DNA of 64,000 nt from Anaerolineaceae bacterium UBA1415 (lineage in GTDB: Bacteria > Chloroflexota > Anaerolineae > Anaerolineales > Anaerolineaceae). The position numbers and the translations under genes are program-made. How positions within the stretch are numbered: the first letter of the stretch is position 1; each line of letters opens with the position of its first letter. The notes under the pieces are model-generated. The model did not search any database and was not told the origin of the DNA. It saw only the letters and a program-made list of their open reading frames with translations. This document shows positions 50,993 through 59,553 of this stretch, piece by piece. Where the stretch lies: the NCBI GenBank assembly GCA_002305635.1, contig DBPR01000021.1, positions 1-64,000 of the forward strand, given 5' to 3'.

Positions 50993-51712
50993 ATGAAAAA
51001 TTCCAGGTTCATTAAGTCCATAAAAAACTTTTCGCTATCAGTTTTGGATTGGGTTTTCCCACCGGCTTGTCTCGGCTGCGGACAGGAGGGGGTTTTCATC
51101 TGTTCAAAATGCTTTTTGGATGTGAACCTGATACCAGCCAATGTGTGCAACACCTGTGGCAACTTTACCAGCAAAAAAGGTTTCTGCCCGCATTGCGCGC
51201 GTTATCCGGTCTCTTACGCTGGTTTTCGGGCTTTTGCTTGTTATGACGGCGTGATCCGCAAGGCGATCCAACAGCTAAAGTATCATAACGACCCTGGCAT
51301 TGGCAGATATTTGGCCGAATTTCTGTTGACAACTTATCAAAGAACAAGCTGGGATGCTGACTTGATCGTTCCGATACCAATTGGAGAAACGAAACGAGAG
51401 CAGCGCGGTTACAACCAGTCAGAACGTTTGGCGGAACCTTTGGCAGAGAAGATTGGGCTGAAATATCAACCGGAAGCGCTGATGCGTATTCATGAGCGAA
51501 GCTCACAGGTAGGTTTGAGCCTCGACGAGAGGCGCGCGAACATCAGGGATGCTTTTCGGGCTCGTTCAAAATATGTCCAGGGCAAAAATGTTTTATTGGT
51601 TGACGATGTTTTCACCAGCGGCGCGACCATGGAAGCCGCATCGGCAGAGATCATTCAGGCAGGCGCGAATAAAGTTTGGTGCCTGACTGTGGCAAAGGTC
51701 AATCAATATTAA
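50993..51712 (+). CDS. ComF-family phosphoribosyltransferase-like protein
   Basis: A 239-residue ComF-family protein. The N-terminal zinc ribbon has Cys pairs (CLGC, CSKC, CNTC, CPHC), and the C-terminal phosphoribosyltransferase domain carries VLLVDDVFTSGAT (about residues 200-212), the PRPP-binding signature. ComF proteins act with the DNA-uptake machinery in competent Bacillus and Helicobacter; no other com genes are seen here. It follows the 45-residue peptide by one base. The 188 bases after it hold only the hpf promoter. Confidence 0.92.
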   Translation: MKNSRFIKSIKNFSLSVLDWVFPPACLGCGQEGVFICSKCFLDVNLIPANVCNTCGNFTSKKGFCPHCARYPVSYAGFRAFACYDGVIRKAIQQLKYHNDPGIGRYLAEFLLTTYQRTSWDADLIVPIPIGETKREQRGYNQSERLAEPLAEKIGLKYQPEALMRIHERSSQVGLSLDERRANIRDAFRARSKYVQGKNVLLVDDVFTSGATMEAASAEIIQAGANKVWCLTVAKVNQY

Positions 51713-51846
51713 CGACCAGCAATACCACCAATTAAAAAAATTGCCTATGGGCTCTCATGGGAAAACGAACTTATATCTTATTTAGGAAGAAGTTAGGGCG
51801 TAAAACCAGTGCAATTGTTAAATTTTTAATTCAAGATTAACAAAGT

Positions 51847-51876
51847 TTGATATTTTGATTAAAGATAATGTATAAT
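51847..51876 (+). promoter_or_regulatory. Sigma-70 promoter of hpf
   Basis: TTGATA (51847-51852) and TATAAT (51871-51876, with TG before it) spaced by 18 bases, about 24 bases before the hpf ATG. Confidence 0.7.
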
Positions 51877-51900
51877 TTCTGAAAATCCCAGGAGGTTGAT

Positions 51901-52455
51901 ATGACATTAGAAATTGGCATTTACACAAAAGACCTGGAACTCACAGACCGAATCCAAGATTACGCAACCAAAAAAGTTAGTAAATTAGAGCGCTTTTTAA
52001 GTGAGATCGGTGAGTGCCGAGTTGATCTGAGTTATGCGAAGACAGCGCGCAATGCTGCTGATCGATACATTGCTCAGATTACCATCCGTGGTAAAGGTTT
52101 TATCCTACGTTCTGAAGAACGATCAGATAACATTTTTGCTGCCATTGATGCCACGGTCGACAAGATGACCAGACAAATTGAGCGATTCAAAGGCAAGCAT
52201 TGGCGGAAACGCGGAGCAGAGGCTGAAGCCACTCCTCAGGAAGAGGAAGTTCCTCAGGAAGAACCCACTCCCTTGATCGCCCGTCGTAAATCATTCACAC
52301 TCGATCCGATGGATGAAAATGAGGCACTGGAACAATTACAACTGCTTGGTCACGAAGCTTTCTTTGTCTTCTTCAATGTTGCCAATGACCGGATCAATGT
52401 TCTCTACCGCAGACGCGACGGAACCTACGGTCTGATCGATCCCCGCGTAAGTTAA
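51901..52455 (+). CDS. hpf: Long-form ribosome hibernation promoting factor
   Basis: A 184-residue HPF. The N-terminal S30AE/YfiA domain (residues 1-100; LEIGIYTKDLELTDRIQDYATKKVSKLERFL) binds the 30S decoding centre, and the C-terminal domain (about 125-184; FTLDPMDENEALEQLQLLGHEAFFVFFN) dimerises ribosomes to 100S. The long form is usual outside gamma-proteobacteria. AGGAGG precedes the ATG; its own promoter and a terminator frame it as a single gene. Confidence 0.96.
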   Translation: MTLEIGIYTKDLELTDRIQDYATKKVSKLERFLSEIGECRVDLSYAKTARNAADRYIAQITIRGKGFILRSEERSDNIFAAIDATVDKMTRQIERFKGKHWRKRGAEAEATPQEEEVPQEEPTPLIARRKSFTLDPMDENEALEQLQLLGHEAFFVFFNVANDRINVLYRRRDGTYGLIDPRVS

Positions 52456-52478
52456 TATCTTTTTAGTTGAAATAGAAA

Positions 52479-52507
52479 GCAGCCCATTGTTAATGGGCTG
52501 CTTTTTT
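52479..52507 (+). terminator. Terminator after hpf
   Basis: GCAGCCCATT (52479-52488) and AATGGGCTGC (52492-52501) form a 10-bp stem with a 3-base loop, followed by six T. It lies between hpf and folE. Confidence 0.95.
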
Positions 52508-52535
52508 GGTATAACTGAGCTCTGAATGGAGTAAC

Positions 52536-53138
52536 ATGGACAAGAAACACGAAGACCATCTTCAGAATGGCTACAAACCAATCGATAAGAACGAACTCTC
52601 CCAATCCGTTGAGAGAATCCTAAAAGCAATCGGGGAAGATTGCAGCCGGGAGGGCTTGTTAAAAACCCCGGCAAGGGTTGCCAATGCCTATGAAGAAATT
52701 TTTTCAGGTTATACCGCTGATCCAGATAAATTGATCAACGACGCTTTGTTTACCGTTGACTATGACGAGATGGTTGTTGTGCGTGATATCGAGTTTTACA
52801 GCATGTGCGAACATCACATGCTGCCGTTTTTCGGCAAAGTGCATGTCGCTTATTTACCTCGCAAAAAGATCATTGGTTTATCGAAGATACCCCGTATTGT
52901 CGATATGTTTGCGCATAGATTACAGGTTCAGGAGAGGCTAACACAGCAAATCGCAGAATTTATTCAGGAAAAGATTGATCCGCTTGGGGTGGGTGTTGTC
53001 ATCGAAGGGCAGCATTTGTGCATGATGATGCGCGGCATTAAAAAAGAGCAGGCCAAAATGACGACCTCTGCCATGTTGGGCGGTTTCAGAACCCGTCTGG
53101 ATACACGGATGGAATTTCTGAATATGCTTCACTTTTAA
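52536..53138 (+). CDS. folE: GTP cyclohydrolase I
   Basis: A 200-residue FolE that makes dihydroneopterin triphosphate from GTP, the first pterin step. The zinc and active-site residues are in YSMCEHHMLPFFGKVHVAY (Cys and two His) and the GQHLCMMMRG segment; IGLSKIPRIVDMFA(H)RLQVQERL is the long family motif. It converges on folB with a four-base stop overlap; with the SDR it makes a pterin cluster. Confidence 0.97.
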   Translation: MDKKHEDHLQNGYKPIDKNELSQSVERILKAIGEDCSREGLLKTPARVANAYEEIFSGYTADPDKLINDALFTVDYDEMVVVRDIEFYSMCEHHMLPFFGKVHVAYLPRKKIIGLSKIPRIVDMFAHRLQVQERLTQQIAEFIQEKIDPLGVGVVIEGQHLCMMMRGIKKEQAKMTTSAMLGGFRTRLDTRMEFLNMLHF

Positions 53139-53491
53139 AGAGGACGTTCCCGGTAGATTTCGACACCAACGCGTCTGGTCTTTTTTACAAACTTTTCTTT
53201 TTCAATTCGCATTCTGATTGCCTGGGCTGTGCTATTGGTGAATATCTGTTCGATCAGAAAGACGCCCAGGGCTTCAAGGGTGAAAAAAGAACTTTCGCTG
53301 ACCAACTGTCTGATCATTTTAGCAATATATGAATAGCTGATGCCATCCTGAATGTCATCACTCTTTTCGATCTTTGAAAGATCGTAATTTATTTCAGCAT
53401 TGATGATCAATTCCTGCGGAAAATCCCTCTCAGGGTGTTCCACGCCTACAATTCCAGTCGCAATTAATTCAGTGATGATGATCTTATCCAT
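53135..53491 (-). CDS. folB: Dihydroneopterin aldolase-like protein
   Basis: A 118-residue FolB-like protein. IATGIVGVEHPERDFPQELIINAEI fits the family's start (GxxGxxxxERxxPQ), and TLEALGVFLIEQIF and the C-terminal IEKEKFVKKTRRVGVEIYR its second half. It converts dihydroneopterin to 6-hydroxymethyl-dihydropterin. ATG 53491 (MDKIIITE) has GAGG upstream. It lies 8 bases after the PTR1-like SDR, so the two form an operon. Confidence 0.9.
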   Translation of the reverse strand: MDKIIITELIATGIVGVEHPERDFPQELIINAEINYDLSKIEKSDDIQDGISYSYIAKMIRQLVSESSFFTLEALGVFLIEQIFTNSTAQAIRMRIEKEKFVKKTRRVGVEIYRERPL

Positions 53492-53499
53492 GACAAACC

Positions 53500-54234
53500 T
53501 CAAACGATGTTTTCCCCACCATCAATTTTGATGATGGACCCGGTCATGAAATCCTGGCGGAGGATATGTAAAACATTTTCCGCGATAATTTCCGGAGATC
53601 CGATCTTCTCCAGCGGAATACGGCGCTCAGCGACTTTATTCATGTCGATGTGTTCGAAGCCAGCCAGCGGCAACATGATCCCTGGCGCGACTGCGTTCAC
53701 GGTAATCCGAGGTGCCAGCTCCAGCGCGAACATGCGCGTGAGCTCGCAAAGAGCTTTCTTAGAGAGCCGGTAAGCAAAATGATCGTTTGCCGTTCGGTAA
53801 ATTCCCGCGTCGCAAACATTAACGATTTTTCCTGTTCCATTTTCAGGCAATTGGTCAACAAAAGACCTGATCAGCCACCAGGGGGCGAATAAGTTCAGGT
53901 TGAACGAGGCCTGAAGGTTTTCAACAGTAGTATCCAACCCGTTTCCACGCTTATAGTTGCCAGCGTTATTGATCAGAACATTAACAGAACCCATTTTCTG
54001 ATTGATTTCGTCGAACAACTGCCAGACGGATTCATAGTTGGAGAGATCGAACTGAAAAACATCGGCCTTGACGCCCATTGACTGCGCCTGGCTGCGAACT
54101 TCCAGTGCCTCTTTTTCCGAACTGTTATAGTGAATCGCGAGGTTGCATCCTTTCGCGGCCAGAGCAAGGCTGATCGCCCTCCCAAGACGGATTCCGCTAC
54201 CAGTTACCAATGCAGTCTTCCCTTTGAACTCCAA
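53500..54234 (-). CDS. Short-chain dehydrogenase, pteridine reductase-like
   Basis: A 244-residue SDR. The cofactor loop TGSGIRLGRA (residues 11-20) has the TGxxxRLG form typical of pteridine reductase PTR1 and FolM, in place of TGxxxGxG. NNAG, a central Asp, and YRLSK (the YxxxK pair, about residue 155) complete the active site. PTR1/FolM reduces dihydropterins or dihydrofolate using NADPH. folB is immediately downstream and folE converges on it, which supports a pterin or folate role. No dfrA is in the window. Confidence 0.82.
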   Translation of the reverse strand: MEFKGKTALVTGSGIRLGRAISLALAAKGCNLAIHYNSSEKEALEVRSQAQSMGVKADVFQFDLSNYESVWQLFDEINQKMGSVNVLINNAGNYKRGNGLDTTVENLQASFNLNLFAPWWLIRSFVDQLPENGTGKIVNVCDAGIYRTANDHFAYRLSKKALCELTRMFALELAPRITVNAVAPGIMLPLAGFEHIDMNKVAERRIPLEKIGSPEIIAENVLHILRQDFMTGSIIKIDGGENIV

Positions 54235-54306
54235 TTCTTGTCCCTTTCTTATTAATTCCTGGTTAAAGATGCAGGATTAATGAGAAAATCTTTAATCAGG
54301 CATTCG

Positions 54307-54332
54307 CTTGATGGTAGAATTTTATCATCAAG
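54307..54332. promoter_or_regulatory. Inverted repeat in the tal-pgi upstream region
   Basis: CTTGATGGTA (54307-54316) and TATCATCAAG (54323-54332) form a 10-bp imperfect stem (one G-T pair) with a 6-base loop, 80 bases before the tal-pgi start. No T-run follows, so an operator or leader hairpin is more likely than a terminator. Confidence 0.35.
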
Positions 54333-54412
54333 GAATAACAATTATGTGAAGTAAATTTCTTCGCATCAACTTGGAAATTTTCCGATTAAGAATTTCTACA
54401 GGAGTGTGTTCT

Positions 54413-57166
54413 ATGAATCGAGCTAAAGAAATATTTGAACTTGGACAGTCGATCTGGTATGACAATATCGATCACGATCTGCTCCGTGATGGTCGCATGC
54501 AAAAGATGGTTGAAGACGGCCATATCTACGGTGTGACCTCCAATCCGAGCATTTTTGAAGCAGCGCTTAAAAACAGCGTTTCTTATGACGATGTCCTACA
54601 GGCAATGGCATGGTCAGGAATGGATCGGGAACAAATCTATTTTGAATTGGTTAAAGAAGATATCCAGCAAACTGCTGATTTTCTTGGTGAGCTCTATCAA
54701 CGAACAAACGGGCAGGACGGCCTGGTCAGTGTCGAGATCAACCCCTTTTATGCCTATGATGTTGAAAAATCGGTGGAGGAAGGCAAGGCGCTTTGGGCGC
54801 AGTTCAATCGTCCCAATCTGATGATCAAGGTACCGGCAACAACCGAAGGGCTTGCAACGATCACCGAACTGATCGCCGCTGGTATTAATGTCAACGCCAC
54901 CCTGATCTTCTCCATCGAAAGATACCATCAGGTGATGGACGCATATTTGAGCGGGCTGGAAAAGCGCCTGACAAACGGCGAGTCCATTGACCGCATCGCG
55001 AGCGTGGCTTCCTTCTTCGTTTCGAGAATTGACACTGCTGTAGATCCGATCCTGGATGCTGTCATTGCCTCCCCAAGCGCTTTGGCAGAGAAGGCTGCTG
55101 GTCTGCAGGGTAAGATCGCAGTTGACAACGCCAAACTGGCCTATCAGGCTTTCAAAGAAGTTTTTGGCAGTGAGCGCTTTACGCAGCTTCAGGCCAGGGG
55201 TGCCAATGTTCAACGACCTTTATGGGCTTCAACCGGCACCAAAAACAAAGCTTATTCGCCCACCTTGTACGTTGACAACCTGATCGCACCTCATTCTGTA
55301 AATACGGTTCCACCAGCGACATTGGAAGCTTATCTCAATAACGGTCTTGCTCAGCTATCGATCGAAGAAGGACTTGACGATGCCCGTCTGCACATGGAAT
55401 GGCTGAACGCCATGGATATCGATTTGGCTGCGATCACACAAAAACTGGAGGACGAAGGGGTTGACAAATTCAAACAAGCCCATGCCACTTTACTCGGGAT
55501 CATTGAAAGCAAGCGCAGTAATTATCTGAAAGAGTTGGACGGTTTGGAATATGAGGTGCAAACGGCACTCCAAAATGCGGCAAAAGAAGCTTGTGTGAGC
55601 CGAATGTACGCTGCCGATCCCACTTTCTGGACGCTTGACGCCAGTACGCATGAAGAGACCCACAATCGGCTGGGTTGGCTGGAACTGCCTGCCAAACAAC
55701 TTGAGATCATCCCTGAACTGGAAGCTTTTAGAGATGAGGTGCTTGAAGCTGGTTTTACGGACGCCTTTGTGCTTGGCATGGGCGGTTCTTCCCTGGCGCC
55801 TGAAGTCCTGAGCCAGATCATTGGCCCTACAGTGGAACCCGGCAGAGGTTTGCGCCTTCAGATCATTGATACAACCAATCCTGAAGAAATAGCTTTCCGG
55901 ATGAATGGACTTGATCTCAGAAAGACGATCTTCGTGGTATCGAGCAAGAGCGGTGGAACCAGCGAAACGATGTCGGCTCTGAAATATTTCTGGAGGGAAC
56001 TTGAAAAACTAGGAGTTGAGAACGTCGGGTCCCACTTTGTGGCTGTGACCGACCCCAATACCTCGCTGCAGTCCCTTGCTGTCGAAAAACGCTTCAGAAA
56101 ATATTTCAACGCGCCTGCAAACGTTGGCGGTCGTTATTCTGTCTTTACCCACTTCGGTTTGGTTCCTGCGACCTTGATCGGTGTTGACCTGGAACGTTTA
56201 CTTTCTTACGCCATTGAAAGCCAACATCAGGGAGCTGAAAGCGTTCCGTATTCTGCCAATCCCCAGCTTTTACTCGGCATATTGCTCGGAGAGGCTGCCA
56301 AGGCAGGCAAGGACAAACTGACCTTCATCGCTGAATCCTACATGGCCAGCATTGTTCCCTGGCTGGAGCAATTGGTCGCCGAATCAAGCGGCAAAGAAGG
56401 CGTTGGAATACTTCCGATCGAAGGAGAACCTCTTCTGACCGATCTGGACTATCCGCAGGATCGAATTTTTGTATATTATTCGGTGGATGGTTCAAAATCA
56501 GAGTTTGCGAACTCATTGAAAGAAGCGGGCTTCCCTGTCATTGAATTCAAAACCAATAACCGTTATGAGCTTGGGAAGGAATTCTATCGATGGGAGTATG
56601 CGACGGCCATCGCCTGCGCCTGGCTGGGCGTCAGCGCTTTTGATCAGCCGAACGTGCAATTAAGCAAGACCATCACCAAAGACCGCATCACTGAGTATCA
56701 GGAAAAGGGTTATCTGGATGACGGTCATGCTATCCTCGATACACCAACTTTCACTCTTTATGGCGAAGCGATCGATGGACTTTCTGAGGATTCCAGCCTT
56801 GAGGCAGTGGTAGAAGCTTATGCCGCGACCGTACCAGAGAATGGATACATCGCTCTGAACGCATTCCTGCCGCGGTTGCAGCAATATGAAGAATTCCTTC
56901 AGGCTCTGCGCGCAAAATTGCTCAATAAATTCAACCGGGCCACAACGCTCGGGTTTGGGCCTCGCTTCCTGCATTCAACCGGTCAATTACACAAGGGCGG
57001 TCGGGATGGCGGTTTCTTTATCACATTCACCAAAGACAGAAAAATTGATTTCGATATCCCGGGCGAAGGTATGAGCTTTGGCACCTTGCAACGGGCGCAG
57101 GCATTGGGTGATATCGAAGCCTTAAAACAAAAAGAGAGACGGGTGATCCGCATCCACCTGAAGTAG
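54413..57166 (+). CDS. Bifunctional transaldolase / glucose-6-phosphate isomerase
   Basis: A 917-residue fusion. Residues about 1-360 are transaldolase (VTSNPSIFEAAL, VSVEINPFYAYD, NLMIKVPAT with the Schiff-base Lys near residue 137, GANVQRPLWASTGTKN); about 400-917 is phosphoglucose isomerase (VLGMGGSSLAPEVL, VVSSKSGGTSETMSA, GGRYSVFT, LHKGGRDGGFFI). Both interconvert hexose and pentose phosphates, with the fusion passing fructose-6-phosphate between pathways. Known in Chloroflexota and some cyanobacteria. ATG 54413 has AGGAG upstream; the frame starts earlier at 54371. Confidence 0.95.
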   Translation: MNRAKEIFELGQSIWYDNIDHDLLRDGRMQKMVEDGHIYGVTSNPSIFEAALKNSVSYDDVLQAMAWSGMDREQIYFELVKEDIQQTADFLGELYQRTNGQDGLVSVEINPFYAYDVEKSVEEGKALWAQFNRPNLMIKVPATTEGLATITELIAAGINVNATLIFSIERYHQVMDAYLSGLEKRLTNGESIDRIASVASFFVSRIDTAVDPILDAVIASPSALAEKAAGLQGKIAVDNAKLAYQAFKEVFGSERFTQLQARGANVQRPLWASTGTKNKAYSPTLYVDNLIAPHSVNTVPPATLEAYLNNGLAQLSIEEGLDDARLHMEWLNAMDIDLAAITQKLEDEGVDKFKQAHATLLGIIESKRSNYLKELDGLEYEVQTALQNAAKEACVSRMYAADPTFWTLDASTHEETHNRLGWLELPAKQLEIIPELEAFRDEVLEAGFTDAFVLGMGGSSLAPEVLSQIIGPTVEPGRGLRLQIIDTTNPEEIAFRMNGLDLRKTIFVVSSKSGGTSETMSALKYFWRELEKLGVENVGSHFVAVTDPNTSLQSLAVEKRFRKYFNAPANVGGRYSVFTHFGLVPATLIGVDLERLLSYAIESQHQGAESVPYSANPQLLLGILLGEAAKAGKDKLTFIAESYMASIVPWLEQLVAESSGKEGVGILPIEGEPLLTDLDYPQDRIFVYYSVDGSKSEFANSLKEAGFPVIEFKTNNRYELGKEFYRWEYATAIACAWLGVSAFDQPNVQLSKTITKDRITEYQEKGYLDDGHAILDTPTFTLYGEAIDGLSEDSSLEAVVEAYAATVPENGYIALNAFLPRLQQYEEFLQALRAKLLNKFNRATTLGFGPRFLHSTGQLHKGGRDGGFFITFTKDRKIDFDIPGEGMSFGTLQRAQALGDIEALKQKERRVIRIHLK

Positions 57167-57179
57167 AGCGGGAGCATAT

Positions 57180-57617
57180 TTGAAACATCTGGGCATCGAC
57201 CACGGAAACAAGCGCATTGGCATCGCCATCAGTGATGAGCTGGGTATGGTGGCGCGAGCGTTCATGATCCTTGAACATGTATCAAGGCAGGAAGATGCCC
57301 TTTTTATTTCCAGACTCGCGCAGCAGCATGCCTGCGAGGCGATAGTCGTTGGCTTGCCATTGGATAGCGACGGTCAGATTGGGCCCCGTGCTCGTTCGGT
57401 CAATCGGTTTATCGAGGCTCTATCGACCCAGACCAATTTACCGGTTATCTCCTGGGATGAAAGCAATTCGACCATAAAGACCATTCAGGCCTCTTTACTA
57501 AGAGGCGAAAAAGCTAAAAAACGCCGCGAAGCAATGGACGATCAGGCGGCAGCGATGATCCTGCAGGACTACCTCGACCATTATCAGCCGCAACAGAAAG
57601 GAGCATCCTGTGAATAA
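57180..57617 (+). CDS. ruvX: Putative pre-16S rRNA nuclease / RuvX (YqgF)
   Basis: A 145-residue RNase H-fold protein: LGIDHGNKRIGIAISDELGMVA is the N-terminal catalytic strand (Asp near residue 7), followed by VVGLPLDSDGQIGPRARSVNRF, WDESNST, and AMDDQAAAMIL at the C-terminus. E. coli YqgF matures the 16S 5' end; others treat it as a Holliday resolvase. TTG is the start codon (GGGAGC upstream). mltG follows with an 8-base overlap, a common pairing. Confidence 0.95.
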   Translation: MKHLGIDHGNKRIGIAISDELGMVARAFMILEHVSRQEDALFISRLAQQHACEAIVVGLPLDSDGQIGPRARSVNRFIEALSTQTNLPVISWDESNSTIKTIQASLLRGEKAKKRREAMDDQAAAMILQDYLDHYQPQQKGASCE

Positions 57618-58752
57618 TAAGGCAAAACGGCCGCCGCTGTTTTTGATCTTCTTCTTTCTAATCGCCATTGGTCTGGTTGTCTTTATGATGTTCGTTGTTC
57701 AATCCAACGCAAGGGTGATCGGTTCGCCAGGGAAAAACGTCAACTTGCTTATCAATTTACGCTATTCTTTTCACCTCTGGCGTAATCTGGATGAGCTTCA
57801 GGAATCAAAAGATTTTGACCCCATGATGGAAAAGAAATTTGTGATTGGCTATGACGAGCGAGCCTATCAGGTCTGCGACAGGCTCAGTCTCGAATTTCAG
57901 GTTTCGTCCGCTGTCTGTGAATACATGATCTATAAAGGCTACGATCGCACGCTCAGCCCTGGTACTTACACGGTTCCCACCGGCTCTACCCCGATCCAGA
58001 TGGTCGATTTGATCTCTGATAACCGCAATCGCGATTTTCAGTTCACCATTTTTGCAGGCTGGCGGATGGAAGAGATCGCTGCTTTGGTCGATCAGCTCGG
58101 TTTCGGTTTTACCGGTGAACAATTCCTTGAGCAAGCCCGGAACCCTTCTCCTGATTTACTTACCCAGATCACCATGCCTGAAGGTTTAAATCTGGAAAAC
58201 AAAAGTCTTGAGGGTTATTTTCTGCCAGGTTCTTACAGCATGAAACCATCCACAACGCTTCAGGAATTCATCTGCGAACCTGTCCAGAAAACGATGGATG
58301 AAATACAAGTGGTATTGGAATCTTTCGATTCTGCTGGCAGCTTTTACGATATCCACCAACGCATGATCATCGCCTCGATCATTCAAAGGGAAACGCTTGA
58401 TGAGGCGGAAATGCCTTTGATCGCTTCGGTGTTTTACAACCGCCTGAATATTGGCATGAAGCTGGAAACAGACCCGACCGTTCAATACGGTCTTGGCTAC
58501 GACCAGGCCAGCATGAGTTGGTGGAAAACACCACTAACTTACTCAGATTTGGAGAGCACTTCAGGATATAATACCTATTACATTTCAGGCTTGCCGCCTG
58601 GCCCGATCAGCAATCCAGGGAAAGAAGCGATCTTTGCTGCATTTCACCCTGATCAAAGCAATTATTTATTTTTTAGGGCAAAATGCGATGGCAGCCTGAC
58701 TCATAATTTCGCAGAAACCTATGAGGAACACCTTGCCAATGGGTGTAATTGA
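57610..58752 (+). CDS. mltG: Endolytic transglycosylase MltG
   Basis: A 380-residue membrane-anchored transglycosylase that ends nascent peptidoglycan strands. One helix at about residues 10-30; LysM-like part near 70-170; catalytic domain (about 190-370) with IIASIIQRE containing the catalytic Glu and SVFYNRLNIGMKLETDPTVQYGLG. The GTG start overlaps the ruvX end by 8 bases. ppgK follows. Confidence 0.94.
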   Translation: MNNKAKRPPLFLIFFFLIAIGLVVFMMFVVQSNARVIGSPGKNVNLLINLRYSFHLWRNLDELQESKDFDPMMEKKFVIGYDERAYQVCDRLSLEFQVSSAVCEYMIYKGYDRTLSPGTYTVPTGSTPIQMVDLISDNRNRDFQFTIFAGWRMEEIAALVDQLGFGFTGEQFLEQARNPSPDLLTQITMPEGLNLENKSLEGYFLPGSYSMKPSTTLQEFICEPVQKTMDEIQVVLESFDSAGSFYDIHQRMIIASIIQRETLDEAEMPLIASVFYNRLNIGMKLETDPTVQYGLGYDQASMSWWKTPLTYSDLESTSGYNTYYISGLPPGPISNPGKEAIFAAFHPDQSNYLFFRAKCDGSLTHNFAETYEEHLANGCN

Positions 58753-58762
58753 AAGGAGTAAA

Positions 58763-59506
58763 ATGATTGTTCTTGGAATTGATATTGGAGGTTCCGCCAC
58801 CAAAGGCGCGCTGGTCAACACTGAAACTGGAGAATTCCTCTCCGATAAGATCCGTTTTGGAAGTAAAAAAATACAAAAGCCTAAGCAAATCATTAAAGCA
58901 ATCAAAAATATTGCGGCTGAGCTTCAGTACGATGGCATTATTGGGGCAGGATTTCCTGGAATTGTCAAAAATGGTGTCATTAAAACCGCAGCAAATCTAC
59001 ATAAGGATTGGGTTGGCGCGAACCTTGCCGAAATGATCCATGCTGAGACCGGACAAAAGGCTTTCATTCTGAACGATGCGGATGCTGCCGGCATGGGCGA
59101 AATGCGTTTTGGTGGCGATGCCATTCGCAGCATGGACACAGCTCTTTTTCTAACCATTGGCACCGGCATCGGTTCGGCATTGTTTGTCAAAGGGCATCTG
59201 CTCCAAAACACCGAATTAGGACACATGCTGGTCAACGAACTCGAAGCCGAGGTCTATGCCTCTGCCGCTGTAAAGCGGATCGAACAACTGACCTGGAAGC
59301 AATGGGCTACCCGTTTTAACGAAGTTTTAAAGACCTACGAATTCTTGCTCAACCCCGACATCTTCATCCTTGGCGGCGGCGTGAGCGCCAGATTTGAGAA
59401 ATACGCCCGTTACCTGACGGTTGAAACTGAAGTGGTGCCCGCAAAACTTGAAAACAGGGCCGGTATCATTGGAGCGGCCATGGCCGCTCAGGAAAATCTG
59501 AACTAA
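58763..59506 (+). CDS. ppgK: Polyphosphate glucokinase (ROK family)
   Basis: A 247-residue ROK kinase that phosphorylates glucose with polyphosphate (or ATP). MIVLGIDIGGSATKGALV is the phosphate-binding loop; LTIGTGIGSALFV and ELGHM follow; and the C-terminal WATRFNEVLKTYEFLLNPDIFILGGGVS fits actinobacterial and Chloroflexota PpgK. GGAG precedes ATG 58763. It lies 10 bases after mltG and shares its operon, though the roles differ. It feeds glucose-6-phosphate to the nearby Tal-Pgi enzyme. Confidence 0.9.
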   Translation: MIVLGIDIGGSATKGALVNTETGEFLSDKIRFGSKKIQKPKQIIKAIKNIAAELQYDGIIGAGFPGIVKNGVIKTAANLHKDWVGANLAEMIHAETGQKAFILNDADAAGMGEMRFGGDAIRSMDTALFLTIGTGIGSALFVKGHLLQNTELGHMLVNELEAEVYASAAVKRIEQLTWKQWATRFNEVLKTYEFLLNPDIFILGGGVSARFEKYARYLTVETEVVPAKLENRAGIIGAAMAAQENLN

Positions 59507-59513
59507 TTTATGG

Positions 59514-59549
59514 AAACAGGCCTTGTTAAATCAATGCCTGTTTTGTTTT
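59514..59549 (+). terminator. Terminator after ppgK
   Basis: AAACAGGC (59514-59521) and GCCTGTTT (59536-59543) form an 8-bp stem with a 14-base loop; a T-rich tail (TTTTGTTTT) follows. It ends the ruvX-mltG-ppgK operon only 5 bases before the transporter start. Confidence 0.7.
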
Positions 59550-59553
59550 AACA

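Noticed and set aside
53160..53186. folE terminator within folB
   Set aside because: There is a T6 run, but the stem before it is only about four pairs with mismatches; too weak to list.
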